Shown: positions 1 to 10,175, numbered from the stretch's first letter. The stretch: 64,000 nucleotides of DNA from Haematococcus lacustris (GCA_030144725.1 JASKMD010000026.1:12030547-12094546); one strand, 5' to 3'. The notes: generated from the letters alone by a model not told the origin. Numbers and translations are program-made.

Positions 1-285
1 GATCCCTTTTGCTCTGCTCCCGTGTGATGTGCTGCGGTAGGCGCCTGAAGCGAGGGTCGAGCAGTGCTGCCAAGTATTGGGCAGCACTAGCACCGTATTG
101 CATGCGCTTGTTGTACTTCTGAAGGACTGTCAAGGCAAAACTGCTGCTGCCACCAGGCTGCTGACCCACCAAGCCTTTGGTGCTGCTGCCACTAGGCTGC
201 TGGCCCACCAAGCCTGTGGTGCTGCTGCCACCAGGCTGCTGGCCCACCAAGTTGTTGTTGCGCTGCTGTCAGCCCTGGGCGCAGA
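1..285 (-). pseudogene. hAT transposase internal fragment, inverted against the next fragment
   Basis: Read on the minus strand this is the region just before the C-terminal dimerisation domain of a hAT transposase. It has a 13-residue repeat (GLVGQQPGGSS-like, three times) and then motifs such as LLDPRFRRLPQHITREQ, typical of the segment before the hAT dimerisation domain. It joins head-on at about 285 with the plus-strand C-terminal fragment that follows. The same arrangement in opposite orientation lies at 53675-53950. The fragment is cut by the window edge, and bases 1-7 already differ from the other copy. Confidence 0.7.
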
Positions 286-690
286 AAGTTGGCATCTGTG
301 ACTGAGGATGGCAGCGAGGGTGACCGTCCGGCTGCTGCAGCACTTAGCCGGCTGGCAACGTGGCAACAGGCAGGTGTGGTGTTGTTCTCGCGCACCAGCA
401 TGTCAGCTGTGTACTTCGCCCCTCAGCTGACTCTGGACCCAGTCAGGTGGTGGCAGCAGCATGGACACTTCGCCCCGGAACTGCAGACCGTGGCTCAACG
501 GGTGTTGTGCATCCCCGCCACAGCTACTGCGAATGAGCGGGTCTTCAGTGCCTTCAGCCACGTGTGGAGTGACAAGCGCGCCAGCCTGATCCTGGGACGC
601 ATGTGGGTCATGGCCTACATCTATGAGTGGGAGGAGTACGAGAGGTGGATGCGCAAGACCCCGCAGGTGCAGGACCACGATCAGGACTAG
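286..690 (+). pseudogene. hAT transposase C-terminal (dimerisation) fragment
   Basis: The reading frame carries the hAT C-terminal dimerisation signature: the stretch around [19 protein letters not shown], followed by WSDKRASLILGRMW. In hAT enzymes such as Ac and Hermes this domain multimerises the transposase. The rest of the enzyme, including the RNase-H-like catalytic core, is absent, so this is a remnant. Near-identical fragments lie at 53274-53675 (minus), 53690-54376 (plus), 21807-21938 plus 27611-27891 (minus, split by an LTR element). The ORF ends with an acidic tail (VQDHDQD). Confidence 0.85.
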
Positions 691-1213
691 GACTAGGATT
701 AGGAGGTGAGCCAAAGTAGCATTGGTGAGCCAAAGAGGCATCCTATCACACTGTGCCATCTACCAGGTTGTGCCACCTACTTCATGTCGTGCAGGTGCTG
801 GATGGCAGCTGGCACAACGCTGACGTCAGTGGCGCACGACATGGGCGCCGATTCATTGCATGCATGACGTCATCGCATGCATGAGAAGGGGAGAGTTTGG
901 GGGGTTAGCAGCCCAGCAGCTCAGCAGGTGCTGTCACAGTGCAGACCTGCTTAGGCACGTGGTTGAAAGAGACGTTGTGCAGATAGTTGGGTGTAACGTG
1001 CTTAGTACTAAACACTCGGAAGCAGATAGGCTCGATGAGTAAACAAAGTTGGAGGAAACAGGTGAAGCAGGGTTTGAGGAAGCAGGGAAGGCGGAAGGGG
1101 AGAAGCGTAAAAGATGGCCCGCATGCTTGCATGGGCCCCCTTACGGCGGAACTTACAGATCGGTTAGGCGGAACTTACGCGTGTGCTTACTGAGCTACGG
1201 TAAGTAATGTAAG
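691..1213 (+). mobile_element. hAT element 3' non-coding end
   Basis: This noncoding DNA follows the hAT stop codon and is repeated at 21284-21806 (minus), 52751-53273 (minus) and 54377-54811 (plus, truncated). Homology between copies ends at GTAAGTAATGTAAG (1200-1213), which I take as the element end. It contains short palindromes such as GCATGCATGA and GCCCGCATGCTTGCATGGGC. No 5' terminal inverted repeat or 8-bp target duplication could be paired with it in this window. Confidence 0.65.
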
Positions 1214-1789
1214 GACTTTTCGGTTGGCAACAACTGAGAGGTTTTCTCTGCACGATACACGAAGCTGCTGCGCGAACGCTCTACACGACTGAACAATGCA
1301 TCAGAATTAAGCCCGAATGATAAGTGGAACGACGAGAAGTCAACGGCCGACGTTAAGTCGGAAGAAGCTCTGAACGTGGCCTACCATGGTCTCAGCAAGC
1401 TGTCCGGTAAGACAACACGAGCAGCGACACTTGTAATCTTGACCTTTTTCACCCTGCTGCAGCTGACCCATTGCTGCAACACAACCTTTGGGTACAAGAG
1501 CACAGCGCACCTGCATGACTCCGATCGCTCCCACTGCAGTCCTACACAGGGTGAAGATTACTGGAAATGCCAAAACAGTCAAGAAAAGACGCAGCACCGC
1601 GACAAGCAGCAAGACATCAGGTGTACTGCACTGACTTACCCTGCCTTACCCAACCCTGTGCAACAATGCCCACACATGACTGCACTGCCAAATCCTGCGT
1701 TGACCTGCCTGCATACCAACCCAATGCACAACACACAGCCAAAGGGAACCCCCCTGCGGCCTGTCTTGATGTTGCAACAACCAGCTTTC

Positions 1790-2640
1790 ACCATGCCAAC
1801 GGGTTCCCCCCTACGGCCAGCACTTACCATGCCAAAGGGCGCCCCCCACGGCCAGCACTTACCATGCCAACGGGCGCCCCCCTACGGCCAGCACTTACCA
1901 TGCCAAAGGGCGCCCCCCCACGGCCAGCACTTACCATGCCAACGGGCGCCCCCCTACGGCCAGCACTTACCATGCCAAAGGGCGCCCCCCTACGGCCAGC
2001 ACTTACCATGCCAACGGGCGCCCCCCTACGGCCAGCACTTACCATGCCAAAGGGCGCCCCCCTACGGCCAGCACTTACCATGCCAACGGGCGCCCCCCTA
2101 CGGCCAGCACTTACCATGCCAAAGGGCGCCCCCCCACGGCCAGCACTTACCATGCCAAAGGGCGCCCCCCCACGGCCAGCACTTACCATGCCAACGGGCG
2201 CCCCCCTACGGCCAGCACTTACCATGCCAACGGGCGCCCCCCTACGGCCAGCACTTACCATGCCAACGGGCGCCCCCCTACGGCCAGCACTTACCATGCC
2301 AACGGGCGCCCCCCCACGGCCAGCACTTACCATGCCAACGGGCGCCCCCCTACGGCCAGCACTTACCATGCCAACGGGCGCCCCCCTACGGCCAGCACTT
2401 ACCATGCCAAAGGGCGCCCCCCCACGGCCAGCACTTACCATGCCAAAGGGCGCCCCCCCACGGCCAGCACTTACCATGCCAACGGGCGCCCCCTTACGGC
2501 CAGCACTTACCATGCCAACGGGCGCCCCCCTACGGCCAGCACTTACCATGCCAACGGGCGCCCCCCTACGCCCAGTTACCACCATGCCAAAGGACGCCCC
2601 CCTGCGGCCAGCACTTACCATGCCAACAGCGCACGCTCCA
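1790..2640 (+). repeat. 36-bp coding minisatellite, about 23 units
   Basis: The unit is CATGCCAACGGGCGCCCCCC plus TACGGCCAGCACTTAC, with AAC/AAA and CTAC/CCAC variants. It is a multiple of three and encodes a 12-residue repeat of the TMPTGAPLRPAL/TMPKGAPPRPAL type. The two unit variants are interspersed, which suggests unequal exchange or conversion within the array. The first unit has a six-C run followed directly by ACGG instead of seven C, and this causes the local frameshift. Confidence 0.95.
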
Positions 2641-3215
2641 GCCATTCACGACTGGCCTGCAGTGACGCAACCACATGCCCTCTGCCCCACCATGCAGGCT
2701 GGTGAGGCTGGCGGAGCACAGCCAGCCCATCGCATGCCAGCAGCGCACGCCCCAGCCATTCAAGACTGGCCTGCAGTGACGCAACCACATGCCCTCTGCC
2801 CCACCATGCAGGCTGGTGAGGCTGGCAGAGCACAGCCAGCCCATCGCATGCCAGCAGCGCACGCCCCAGCCATTCATGACTGGCCTGCAGTGACGCAACC
2901 ACATGCCCTCTGCCCCACCATGCAGGCTGGTGAGGCTGGCAGAGCACAGCCAGCCCATCGCATGCCAGCAGCGCACGCCCCAGCCATTCATGACTGGCCT
3001 GCAGTGACGCAACCACATGCCCTCTGCCCCACCATGCAGGCTGGTGAGGCTGGCAGAGCACAGCCAGCCCATCGCATGCCAGCAGCGCACGCCCCAGCCA
3101 TTCATGACTGGCCTGCAGTGACGCAACCACATGCCCTCTGCCCCACCATGCAGGCTGGTGAGGCTGGCAGAGCACAGCCAGCCCATCGCATGCCAGCAGC
3201 GCACGCCCCAGCCAC
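2640..3215 (+). repeat. 114-bp coding minisatellite, about 5-6 units
   Basis: Copies of CGCATGCCAGCAGCGCACGC recur at 2731, 2845, 2959, 3073 and 3187, exactly 114 bp apart, so each unit adds 38 codons. The peptide contains HAPAIHDWPAVTQPHALCP and a TMQAGEAGRAQPAHRMPA segment. The outer units are diverged (for example ATHDTPAMTQPRVQ), while the inner ones are nearly identical. Confidence 0.95.
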
Positions 3216-3946
3216 GCACGACACGCCCGCCATGACGCAGCCCCGTGTTCAGTGCCCCACCATGCAGGCCGGTGAGGCAGGCGGAGCCCACCATGTACCA
3301 ACAGAGCACGCTCCAACCATACACGCTGGCACCATGCAGCCCTGTGAAGCACAGCCAGCCAAGGAGCAGACAGGGATGCCCTATCCGTGCATGCTGATGG
3401 ATACCAGCAAAGAGGGTGGCACGATTGCTGACAAGACCTACAATACACTGGTCCTATATAAGGATGCCCTCCACGACATGAAACAAGCCTACTTGCAATG
3501 GAAGGGCATGCATGGTATTCTCATAGCAGTAGCCTGTGCATGGTGGTGGATCCATCACCATGCAACACTTCACCTCACTTCAACCTCTCAGTCCATCTCG
3601 CAGACCATCTCTCAGTCCCAAAAGTGCTTGCGAAGGCATTGCAAAAGGCTGCAAAGATGGAGAGCCATCTCCACTACATCGGCCTTCGTCAATTTCCTGT
3701 ACATAGACGGGACCATCGATAGACACACCGCCATACTCAACCTCACAGTCTGCATGCACTCCTGGACTACACAAGGCCACTACACTGTGACGGTAGGCAA
3801 ATCCTCAGTAATCGCTCATCACTACAACACCACTCTTCAACGCCACACTATCTACAGAATCACCATCTTAGACAAACAACGACGCCCTACCAACGCCATC
3901 ACCATGGACCACCTTAAGACCGCCATCGAATGGCTGGGCACTTTGA

Positions 3947-5020
3947 GCACGAGCTACTGCGCCATGCACATACATTGCATGGCTCACATACATTGCATGG
4001 CTCCTACTTGCATGCGGGGACGTTGAAGCCAACCCGGGACCCAACACACACTACGTTCAGCAAGAGGGTAGTAGCACTTGTCAAGCCGACTCCCTTAACA
4101 ACCTCGCGGGACGGAAATGGGTCAGCATTGACGCTATCGACACCTTTTACGCACAAAGGCTCACGCAACTCAACACACCGGACGAACTGGCAGCCTGGCA
4201 GATGGCAAGAGGCGCAGGAGGCTACGACGATGGAGTAATAGACCTGTACCTCACATCTAAATACGGCCTGATTTCGACAAGCGTCGCTGATCTAAGACGC
4301 CCCCAAGACTGGACTAAACACAACCTCGATAGCCTAGCACAGCGCTACGAAACGACTGCATTCCTATGCAAAAGACTAGGCCACAGCATGGCCATGACAA
4401 GCCTCAATGGGAAATGGTCACTCAAGGACTCCCTAGAACCAGCACCCACTCCGCTGGCACGCATCGCATTGCCAACAAAGCAAACACACCACCAGCTCTT
4501 CATCATCACCCCCACCCACACAACCCGTACGAGTGCACAGATAGCACTCTGCCATACTAAGAAGATAAACCACATCATCAGCCATACCAACCACAACACT
4601 AGCCCACCCGTACCCATCTATATGGAAGCACAACACAAATGTTTCTGCTTGGTACACGCCATCAACATGGCCATGGGGAGACCACTGATCAACCCACATG
4701 ATGTCCTCACACACTGCAGCCACCTGGCCACCCACCTTCAAGACCTAGCTAGCAGAGCCAGGGGGGAAAACAGGCACATACCCCTGCCCGACCGTACCCC
4801 ACACATATACGATGAGGATGGAAACTTCAACATCCACTCCATGAACCACTACCTTTATCACAACTACAAGACCTTCCACCTGGCAACGCAAGAGCTGCCC
4901 CAAGACAACATCACTAGAGCAACGCTTAGTACCCTCATGGGCAAGGAGGACAATCACACCAGCAACGCAGCCATTCTCATCAACAGGAACCATGCGACTA
5001 CCCTCACTCAGGCAAATTAG
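3947..5020 (+). pseudogene. 2A-type peptide followed by cysteine-peptidase-like domain
   Basis: In the +2 frame, open after TGA 3944-3946, codons 4001-4042 encode LLLACGDVEANPGP. This is a perfect match to the 2A ribosome-skipping consensus (D-V/I-E-x-N-P-G-P) known from picorna-like viruses and from several non-LTR retrotransposons. About 190 codons later comes MEAQHKCFCLVHAINMAMGR (Cys codons at 4640 and 4646, His at 4655). That spacing resembles the Q-x(n)-C-x-x-H-x-x-N active-site block of Josephin/OTU-type peptidases. A candidate second His is in AILINRNHATTL just before the end. The frame ends at TAG 5018-5020, inside a repeat element starting at 5009, so the true C terminus is missing. 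The 2A match is clear. The peptidase assignment is an inference. Confidence 0.55.
4001..4042 (+). other. 2A-like StopGo motif
   Basis: CTC CTA CTT GCA TGC GGG, then GAC GTT GAA GCC AAC CCG GGA CCC, reads LLLACG and DVEANPGP. All invariant residues of the 2A consensus are present, including the final NPG|P. The TGA that closes the overlapping repeat-rich ORF (4024-4026) lies inside this motif in another frame. Just upstream is a perfect 18-bp tandem duplication (CACATACATTGCATGGCT, about 3966-4001), which adds hydrophobic residues before the motif. Confidence 0.85.
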
Positions 5021-5021
5021 T
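5009..5021. repeat. CAGGCAAATTAGT end motif, left of an inverted pair
   Basis: CAGGCAAATTAGT here is inverted as ACTAATTTGCCTG at 10034-10046 and 12121-12133. With the flanking bases the match extends to CAC(A/T)CAGGCAAATTAGT. It marks the abrupt change from element coding sequence to satellite-type DNA, so it may be the terminal repeat of an inserted composite. No matching target duplication was found (left flank CCCTCACT, right flanks TGTGCTTA and TGTGGAGC). Confidence 0.4.
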
Positions 5022-5045
5022 AACAGCATTTTTGAGATTCAGAGC

Positions 5046-5345
5046 CTCGGACTTGGTACATAGTCAAATGAAGGCATTGTAAGATTGGGGGTTGAAACTA
5101 AAATTCGTGATTTTGCGCGGTTGGTGAGATACGGCCATGCTACAGTACTGTAGAGGTCTACAGTACTGTCGGGGTACCTCGCGAGTACACGAACAATGCC
5201 TCGGACTTGGTACATAGTCTAAAGAAGGCATTGTAAGATTGGGGGTTGAAACTAAAATTCGTGATTTTGCGCGGTTGGTGAGATACGGCCATGCTACAGT
5301 ACTGTAGAGGTCTACAGTACTGTCGGGTTACCTCGCGAGAGACCA
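5046..5345. repeat. Two tandem copies of a roughly 150-bp unit
   Basis: The block starting CCTCGGACTTGGTACATAGT and continuing through AAGGCATTGTAAGATTGGGG and TTGCGCGGTTGGTGAGATAC is present twice (about 5046-5192 and 5199-5345). Differences are minor, for example GGGGTACC against GGGTTACC. Each copy ends with two CTACAGTACTGT palindromes, which links it to the palindromic satellite that follows. Confidence 0.9.
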
Positions 5346-5625
5346 CTTACAGTACTGTAGACATCTACAGTACTGTAGACATCTACAGTACTGTAGACAT
5401 CTACAGTACTTTAGGTACCTCGAGGTACCTCGAGGGACCACTTACAGTACTGTAGATGTCTACAGTACTGTAGACATCTACAGTACTGTAGACACCTACA
5501 GTACTGTAGACATCTACAGTACTGTAGACATCTACAGTACTGTAGACATCTACAGTACTGTAGACATCTACAGTACTGTAGGTACCTCGAGGTACCTCGA
5601 GAGACCACTTACAGTACTGTAGCCT
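5130..5625. repeat. 18-bp palindromic satellite, block 1
   Basis: The core is the perfect 14-bp palindrome CTACAGTACTGTAG, separated by four-base linkers, here mostly ACAT or ACAC (the reverse complement of the ATGT and GTGT linkers used at 8.5-9.1 kb). Two inserts of GGTACCTCGAGGTACCTCGA (itself palindromic) break the array. Because the unit is 18 bp, every frame stays open (YSTVDV or LQYCRH peptides). These long ORFs are therefore not evidence of genes. Confidence 0.95.
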
Positions 5626-5639
5626 TGAAGCACTTAGAA

Positions 5640-6240
5640 AAATTCCGAACATCTCACTTGCATTCAAGGCATCCGTCCAACACTTAGTCGCAGCATCGTG
5701 TAGCCGGTATTGCAGCGATGGCATCGCACGAGGTTACCCATACTCGCAGCCGCATCTAGCCCATACTCGCAGCCACATACTCGGCAATCAACCTCGCGGC
5801 CACACAGCTGGTCCACAGATGGCATCGCACGAGGTTACCCATACTCGCAGCCACATCTAGCCCATACTCGCAGCCACATACTCGGCAATCAACCTCGCGG
5901 CCACACAGCTGGTCCAGCAGCGCAGAAGCATACCTGTGAGGCAGCTCGGTGCGAGGATCTCACCTCGCAGCCCACCTCGCAGCCATTTTCCTCGCAGCCA
6001 GCCTCGCAGCCAGTTTCGCATCCAGCCTCGCAGCCAGCCTCGCAGCCAGCATCGCAGCTAGCCTCGCGGCCAGTTTCCTGGCAACGATTCTCCGCAATGA
6101 ATCGCAAGCATTGATGCACCAACGCAAGGCAGGTACAACGTGTTGTGAGCAGCGAAGAGGCCAGACGGACTATGGTAAGAGCTTAGGACCAAGGTAAGAG
6201 CTTAGAAGGAGCTAGCATTGCGCAGCATAGCCCTTAGTAT
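5640..6240. repeat. Non-coding stretch with two short tandem repeats
   Basis: A unit of about 107 bp beginning GATGGCATCGCACGAGGTTA is present twice (about 5716-5821 and 5819-5915) and contains CCATACTCGCAGCCACAT. From about 5955 to 6085 a degenerate 12-bp repeat (CCTCGCAGCCAG) follows. I see no convincing gene in this stretch. Confidence 0.75.
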
Positions 6241-6274
6241 CCAGCCTAACCGCTACCACACCTGGTTGCTGCAG

Positions 6275-7807
6275 GTCTTACAATCACGCCTAGTACCCCC
6301 CTGATTACCACCCCCTCCCAGTCCCCCTCACCAATGCCCAGCCCAGCCCAGCCCAGCCCAGCCCAGCCCAGCCCAGCCCAGCCCAGCCCAGCCCAGCCCA
6401 GCCCAGCCCAGCCCAGCCCAGCCCAGCCCAGCCCAGCCCAGCCCAGCCCAGCCCAGCCCAGCCCAGCCCAGCCCAGCCCAGCCCAGCCCAGCCCAGCCCA
6501 GCCCAGCCCAGCCCAGCCCAGCCCAGCCCAGCCCAGCCCAACCCTACTCTCCCACACTGCACTTCCTACTGAGGTGAGGACAAAGGAAGGTGGGTTGTAA
6601 TGGAGGGCTGCTACACCTGCCCCTCCATCTGCCAGCTCTACATCTCCCTACTCTATTGGTGAGTGCATCCAGTACCCATGTCCAATGTTTGCTTCCGTTG
6701 ACAAATAGTCACACCATTGCCGCAGGTCTTGTGCGCCTACACCTGAGACTATCAATGCCCTCCCCACTTCTCTCGCCCTCCCCATGGACCTCCCCTTCCC
6801 TTCCCTCCCCTTCCTCCCCTTCCTCCCACACACATATACACCACACCCCAACAAAAGGTGAGTGCAGGTATGTGGCAACCTGTACCCACCTTAACCGCTA
6901 GCATGCCCCTTGTCCCGCTGCAGGATTGATCGTCACGCCCTTCCCCATCCCCTTTTCCTCCCCTTTCCCACGCCCACCACCAACGCCCAGCTTGTCGTCC
7001 CTCCACTTCCACCTCTACCCACCCCCCACTTCCCCCCTCCCCGTCACCTCTCCCCTGACATCCCAGCAGCCAGGAGCCAGCCCACCCCACCCACCCTCTT
7101 CCCACCCCTCCCTTCCCCCTCTCCCTCCCTCTCCCCTCCCATACTTGTCAAGCCTCCTCTTCCCCTCTCCCACCCTTCGATTGACGTGGCATCGCAACCC
7201 CCACCTCACCCCACCTTCCCTTCCCTACACCCTACACTCCCCACCGCAGTCCCACCCCACTGGCGCATGGGATATGTTGCCTGGTGTGAGCAGGTAGGAG
7301 GCCAGGAGGACCACAAAGGTAAGGCCACGGTGATAGCTAACACAGTGCCCAGCCTGGTCACCCTACCGCACGTGCACGCCCCTTGGTTGCAGGTCTAGTG
7401 GGCACCTCCCTTCCACTTCCCTTTCCCCTACACAACCACCCCCTCCCAATTCATCCTCCCCCGCCCCCGCCCCCGCCCCCGCCCCCGCCCCCGCCCCCGC
7501 CCCCGCCCCCGCCCCCGCCCCCGCTCCCTCCCCTGCCCCCACCCCCACCCATGCCCCCACCCACCCCAACCCATGCCCCCAACCCATGCCCCCACCCACC
7601 CAAACCCATGCCCCCAACCCAACCCACCCCCGCCCAGCCCAACCCGGTTGAGCCTCCCGCCTCCCCACCTCCCGCCTCCCTGCCTCCCGCCTCCCCGTCT
7701 CCCGCCTCCCTGCCTCCCACCTCCCGCCTTCCACATCTACCCCCCCTCCCCGCCTTCACTCTTCCACTCCCCCCCCTTCCTAGCAGCAGTCATCAAGCAG
7801 CCAAAAG
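6275..7807 (+). CDS. Putative multi-exon proline-rich (wall glycoprotein-like) gene
   Basis: Four proline-rich exons are predicted from splice signals. They are 6275-6589 (TGCAG|GT to GAAG|GTGGG), 6726-6857 (CGCAG| to AAAG|GTGAGT), 6924-7283 (TGCAG| to CCTG|GTGTGAG) and 7393 to about 7807 (TGCAG| to AAAAG|GTAGGT). The first three measure 315, 132 and 360 nt, all divisible by three, and all begin and end in phase 1. The encoded segments all start G-L and are rich in Pro, Ser and Thr: a (PSPAQ)n tract, [20 protein letters not shown] and a polyproline run. This composition fits hydroxyproline-rich glycoproteins of algal walls and matrix. The first exon with a signal peptide and the gene's 3' end were not located. 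A related exon lies at 45689-46213. The family assignment rests on composition only. Confidence 0.4.
6336..6541. repeat. (CCCAG)n pentanucleotide array, about 41 copies
   Basis: This is an uninterrupted CCCAG/GCCCA repeat. Five-base units give a 15-bp, five-residue period (PSPAQ on the plus strand), open in several frames on both strands. It lies inside the first proline-rich exon of the model at 6275-7807. Confidence 0.97.
7457..7524. repeat. (CCCCCG)n hexanucleotide array
   Basis: About 11 CCCCCG units encode a polyproline run in the fourth proline-rich exon. They are followed by imperfect CCCACCCA and CCTCCCGCCTCC repeats to about 7730. Confidence 0.95.
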
Positions 7808-7837
7808 GTAGGTAGGTGCTACAGTGCCCCTACTATA

Positions 7838-8512
7838 TCTGCTGCTGCTGCCACTGCTGCTGCTGCCACTGCTGCTGCTGCTGCTGCGCCCCTGCTGCTG
7901 CTGCTGCCCCCCTACTGCTGCTACTGCCCCCCTGCTGCTGCTGCTGCTGCCCCCCTGCTGCTGCTGCCCCCCTGCTGCTGCTGCCCCCCCTGCTGCTGCT
8001 GCCCCCCCTGCTGCTGTTGCTGCTGCTGTCTGCTGTTGCCCCCCCTGCTGCCCCCCCTGCTGCCCCCCCTGCTGCCCCCCCTGCTGCCCCCCCTGCTGCC
8101 CCCCCTGTTGCCCCCCCTGCTGCCCCCCCTGCTGCTGCTGCCCCCCCTGCTGCTGTTGCTGCTGCTGTCTGCTGTTGCCCCCCCTGCTGCGCCCCCTGCT
8201 GCTGCTGCTGCTGCTGCTGCTGCCCCCCCTGCTGCTGCTGCCCCCCCTGCTGCTGCTGCCCCCCTGCTGCTGCTGCCCCCCCTGCTGCTGCTGCCCCCCC
8301 TGCTGCTGCCCCCCTGCTGCTGCTGCCCCCCCTGCTGCTGCTGCCCCCCTGCTGCTGCTGCCCCCCTGCTGCTGCTGATGCCCCCCTGCTGCTGCTGCTG
8401 CTGCCCCCCTACTGCTGCTGCTGCTGCCCCCCTACTGCTGCTGCTGCTGCCCCCCTGCTGCTGCTGCTGCCCCCCCCCCTGCTGCTGCTGCCACCCATGC
8501 TGCTGCTGCCTA
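7838..8512. repeat. CTG/CCCCCC-rich low-complexity tract
   Basis: Alternating CTG triplet runs and C5-C8 runs give (CTGCTGCTGCCCCCC)n-type DNA. Long ORFs on both strands (poly-Leu/Pro/Ala/Cys, or poly-Gly/Ser/Gln in reverse) arise from the repeat and show no domain. It ends where the palindromic satellite starts at about 8511. Confidence 0.9.
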
Positions 8513-9064
8513 CAGTACTGTAGGTGTCTACAGTATTGTAGATGTCTACAGTACTGTAGATGTCTACAGTACTGTAGATGTCTACAGTACTGTAGGGGTC
8601 TACAGTACTGTAGGTGTCTACAGTACTGTAGGGGTCTACAGTACTGTAGGTGTCTACAGTACTGTAGATGTCTACAGCACTGTAGATGTCTACAGTACTG
8701 TAGGTGTCTACAGTACTGTAGATGTCTACAGTACTGTAGATGTCTACAGTACTGTAGGGGTCTACAGTACTGTAGGTGTCTACAGTACTGTAGGGGTCTA
8801 CAGTACTGTAGATGTCTACAGTACTGTAGATGTCTACAGTACTGTAGATGTCTACAGTACTGTAGGTGTCTACAGTACTGTAGATGTCTACAGTACTGTA
8901 GGTGTCTACAGTACTGTAGATGTCTACAGTACTGTAGATGTCTACAGTACTGTAGGAGTCTACAGTACTGTAGATGTCTACAGTGCTGTAGATGTCTACA
9001 GTACTGTAGATGTCTACAGTACTGTAGGGGTCTACAGTACTGTAGGTGTCTACAGTACTGTAGC
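8511..9064. repeat. 18-bp palindromic satellite, block 2 (about 31 units)
   Basis: Tandem CTACAGTACTGTAG palindromes have ATGT, GTGT or GGGT linkers. The palindromic core is almost invariant (rare CAGCACTG or CAGTGCTG variants), while the linkers vary. That suggests the palindrome is the constrained part. Confidence 0.97.
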
Positions 9065-10050
9065 TGCCTTCCCCCCATGCATCCTTAACCCCCATGCCCC
9101 CATGTCAACAGTACTGTAGCTGCCTTCCCCCCATGCATCCTTAACCCCCATGCCCCCTTCGCCCCCATGCAGGAACAACTCAATGTAGCCCAAGCTCGTT
9201 TGCTACCCCGAAAGTGCTATGCAAATGCGCTGACAACAAAGCGTGCCTATGTTGCCGAGCCCAGCCCAGCCCTGCCCAACCCTACTCAGCCTCTAGGATT
9301 CGTTACCGACCCTGAGCCTAGCCCTTGTGTTAGGAACACAAGTGGTGATGTAATGATGTAGGCTAAGAGTCATGATGTAATGATGTGAGGTTAGATGTAA
9401 TGATGGATGGTTGAGGGCCAACCGCAAACAACTTTTGGGGCAATCTCTGCCGCACTCGATATTACACGGGAGGGTGCGGTGCACGAGGTTGTTGTGATTG
9501 CGGGGCATCATCAACATCCACAGCTTTGCGGGAGCTTGCAAGCCGAGGTACTCAGTACAACCGACAGAACGGACCTAGCTTGCGATAGAGACGGGCCCCG
9601 GCCTTAGACCTTACACATATGTATGTAGCTCCCTATGGCGACCTTATTGCGTGGACACAACTTTCGGCACAAATACCCATATCGAGCTTGCGGGCCTGCG
9701 CTTCGACGCCTCTCACTAGTTATAGCACGCAGAGGCTGACGGTGCAATCGCGGTAGCAAATGGTGGTTTGAATGTGGAGAACAGCATGGTACCCTATTTA
9801 CAAGAGACCTTGTCAAATCTGACCTACAGTACTGTAGACGTCTACAGTACTGTAGACACCTACAGTACTGTAGGTATCTACAGTACTGTAGACATCTACA
9901 GTACTGTAGGTACCTACACTCCAACTGCTCACATACTCAGAATTTCAACAAGCGTCAAGTGGCGTTGGAGTCGCAAGGACAATCCGAGGCGAACCGCATC
10001 AAAAAACTACCCCCTAGGATGACGAATATCCGCACTAATTTGCCTGTGTG
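9065..10050. repeat. Roughly 0.9-kb segment, copy 1 of a direct duplication
   Basis: This segment matches 11206-12137 with few substitutions at a fixed offset of 2087 (9167 against 11254, 10034 against 12121). It contains a small satellite tract at 9823-9915 and ends with ACTAATTTGCCTG. A short frame entered from the satellite (about 9167-9361, containing NVAQARLLPRKCYANALTTK) is shared by both copies, but I see no independent evidence that it is a gene. A 58-bp stretch (TGCCTTCCCCCCATGCATCC...) is itself duplicated at 9062 and 9120. Confidence 0.85.
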
Positions 10051-10175
10051 CTTAGGTACCTAGACAACACCTGGTACTGGCTGGACTCACAAGCTACACA
10101 AGCTAGAAGGCTGCTGACCACAGCAGACTGGAAGGAGCTGCAAGGAAGGCTGTCACATCCATGAGCGTGACTGTA
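10051..10175. other. Short non-repeat spacer
   Basis: About 125 bp lie between the end of duplication copy 1 and the assembly gap. The sequence does not occur at the end of copy 2. No feature recognised. Confidence 0.6.

Larger units (their letters stand above)
1238..4026 (+). pseudogene. Repeat-rich N-terminal part of a 2A-containing mobile-element ORF, frameshifted
   Basis: The frame is open from 1238, after a TGA at 1235, with no ATG near its beginning, so the 5' end is truncated or spliced. It encodes a hydrophobic segment (LVILTFFTLLQL, about 1430-1460). It then enters a 12-residue repeat (TMPTGAPLRPAL type). At about 1840-1848 a C run is one base shorter than in other repeat units, and the coding frame moves to the one with ATG at 1567, which runs to TGA 4024-4026. 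That frame contains the 12-residue and 38-residue repeats and a second hydrophobic stretch (GILIAVACAWWWI, about 3508-3550). It then has a Thr/His/Arg-rich region. I do not recognise this part. The 2A motif in the overlapping frame downstream suggests it is the first product of a retroelement polyprotein. Confidence 0.5.

Noticed and set aside
1824..3448. Minus-strand ORFs opposite the 36-bp and 114-bp repeats
   Set aside because: Shadows of the plus-strand coding repeats. The plus frame connects to the 2A and peptidase-like part; the minus frames connect to nothing.
7921..9095. Long ORFs with LQYCRH or YSTVDI peptides over the satellite
   Set aside because: The 18-bp unit keeps all frames open on both strands; the linker variants are not codon-biased.
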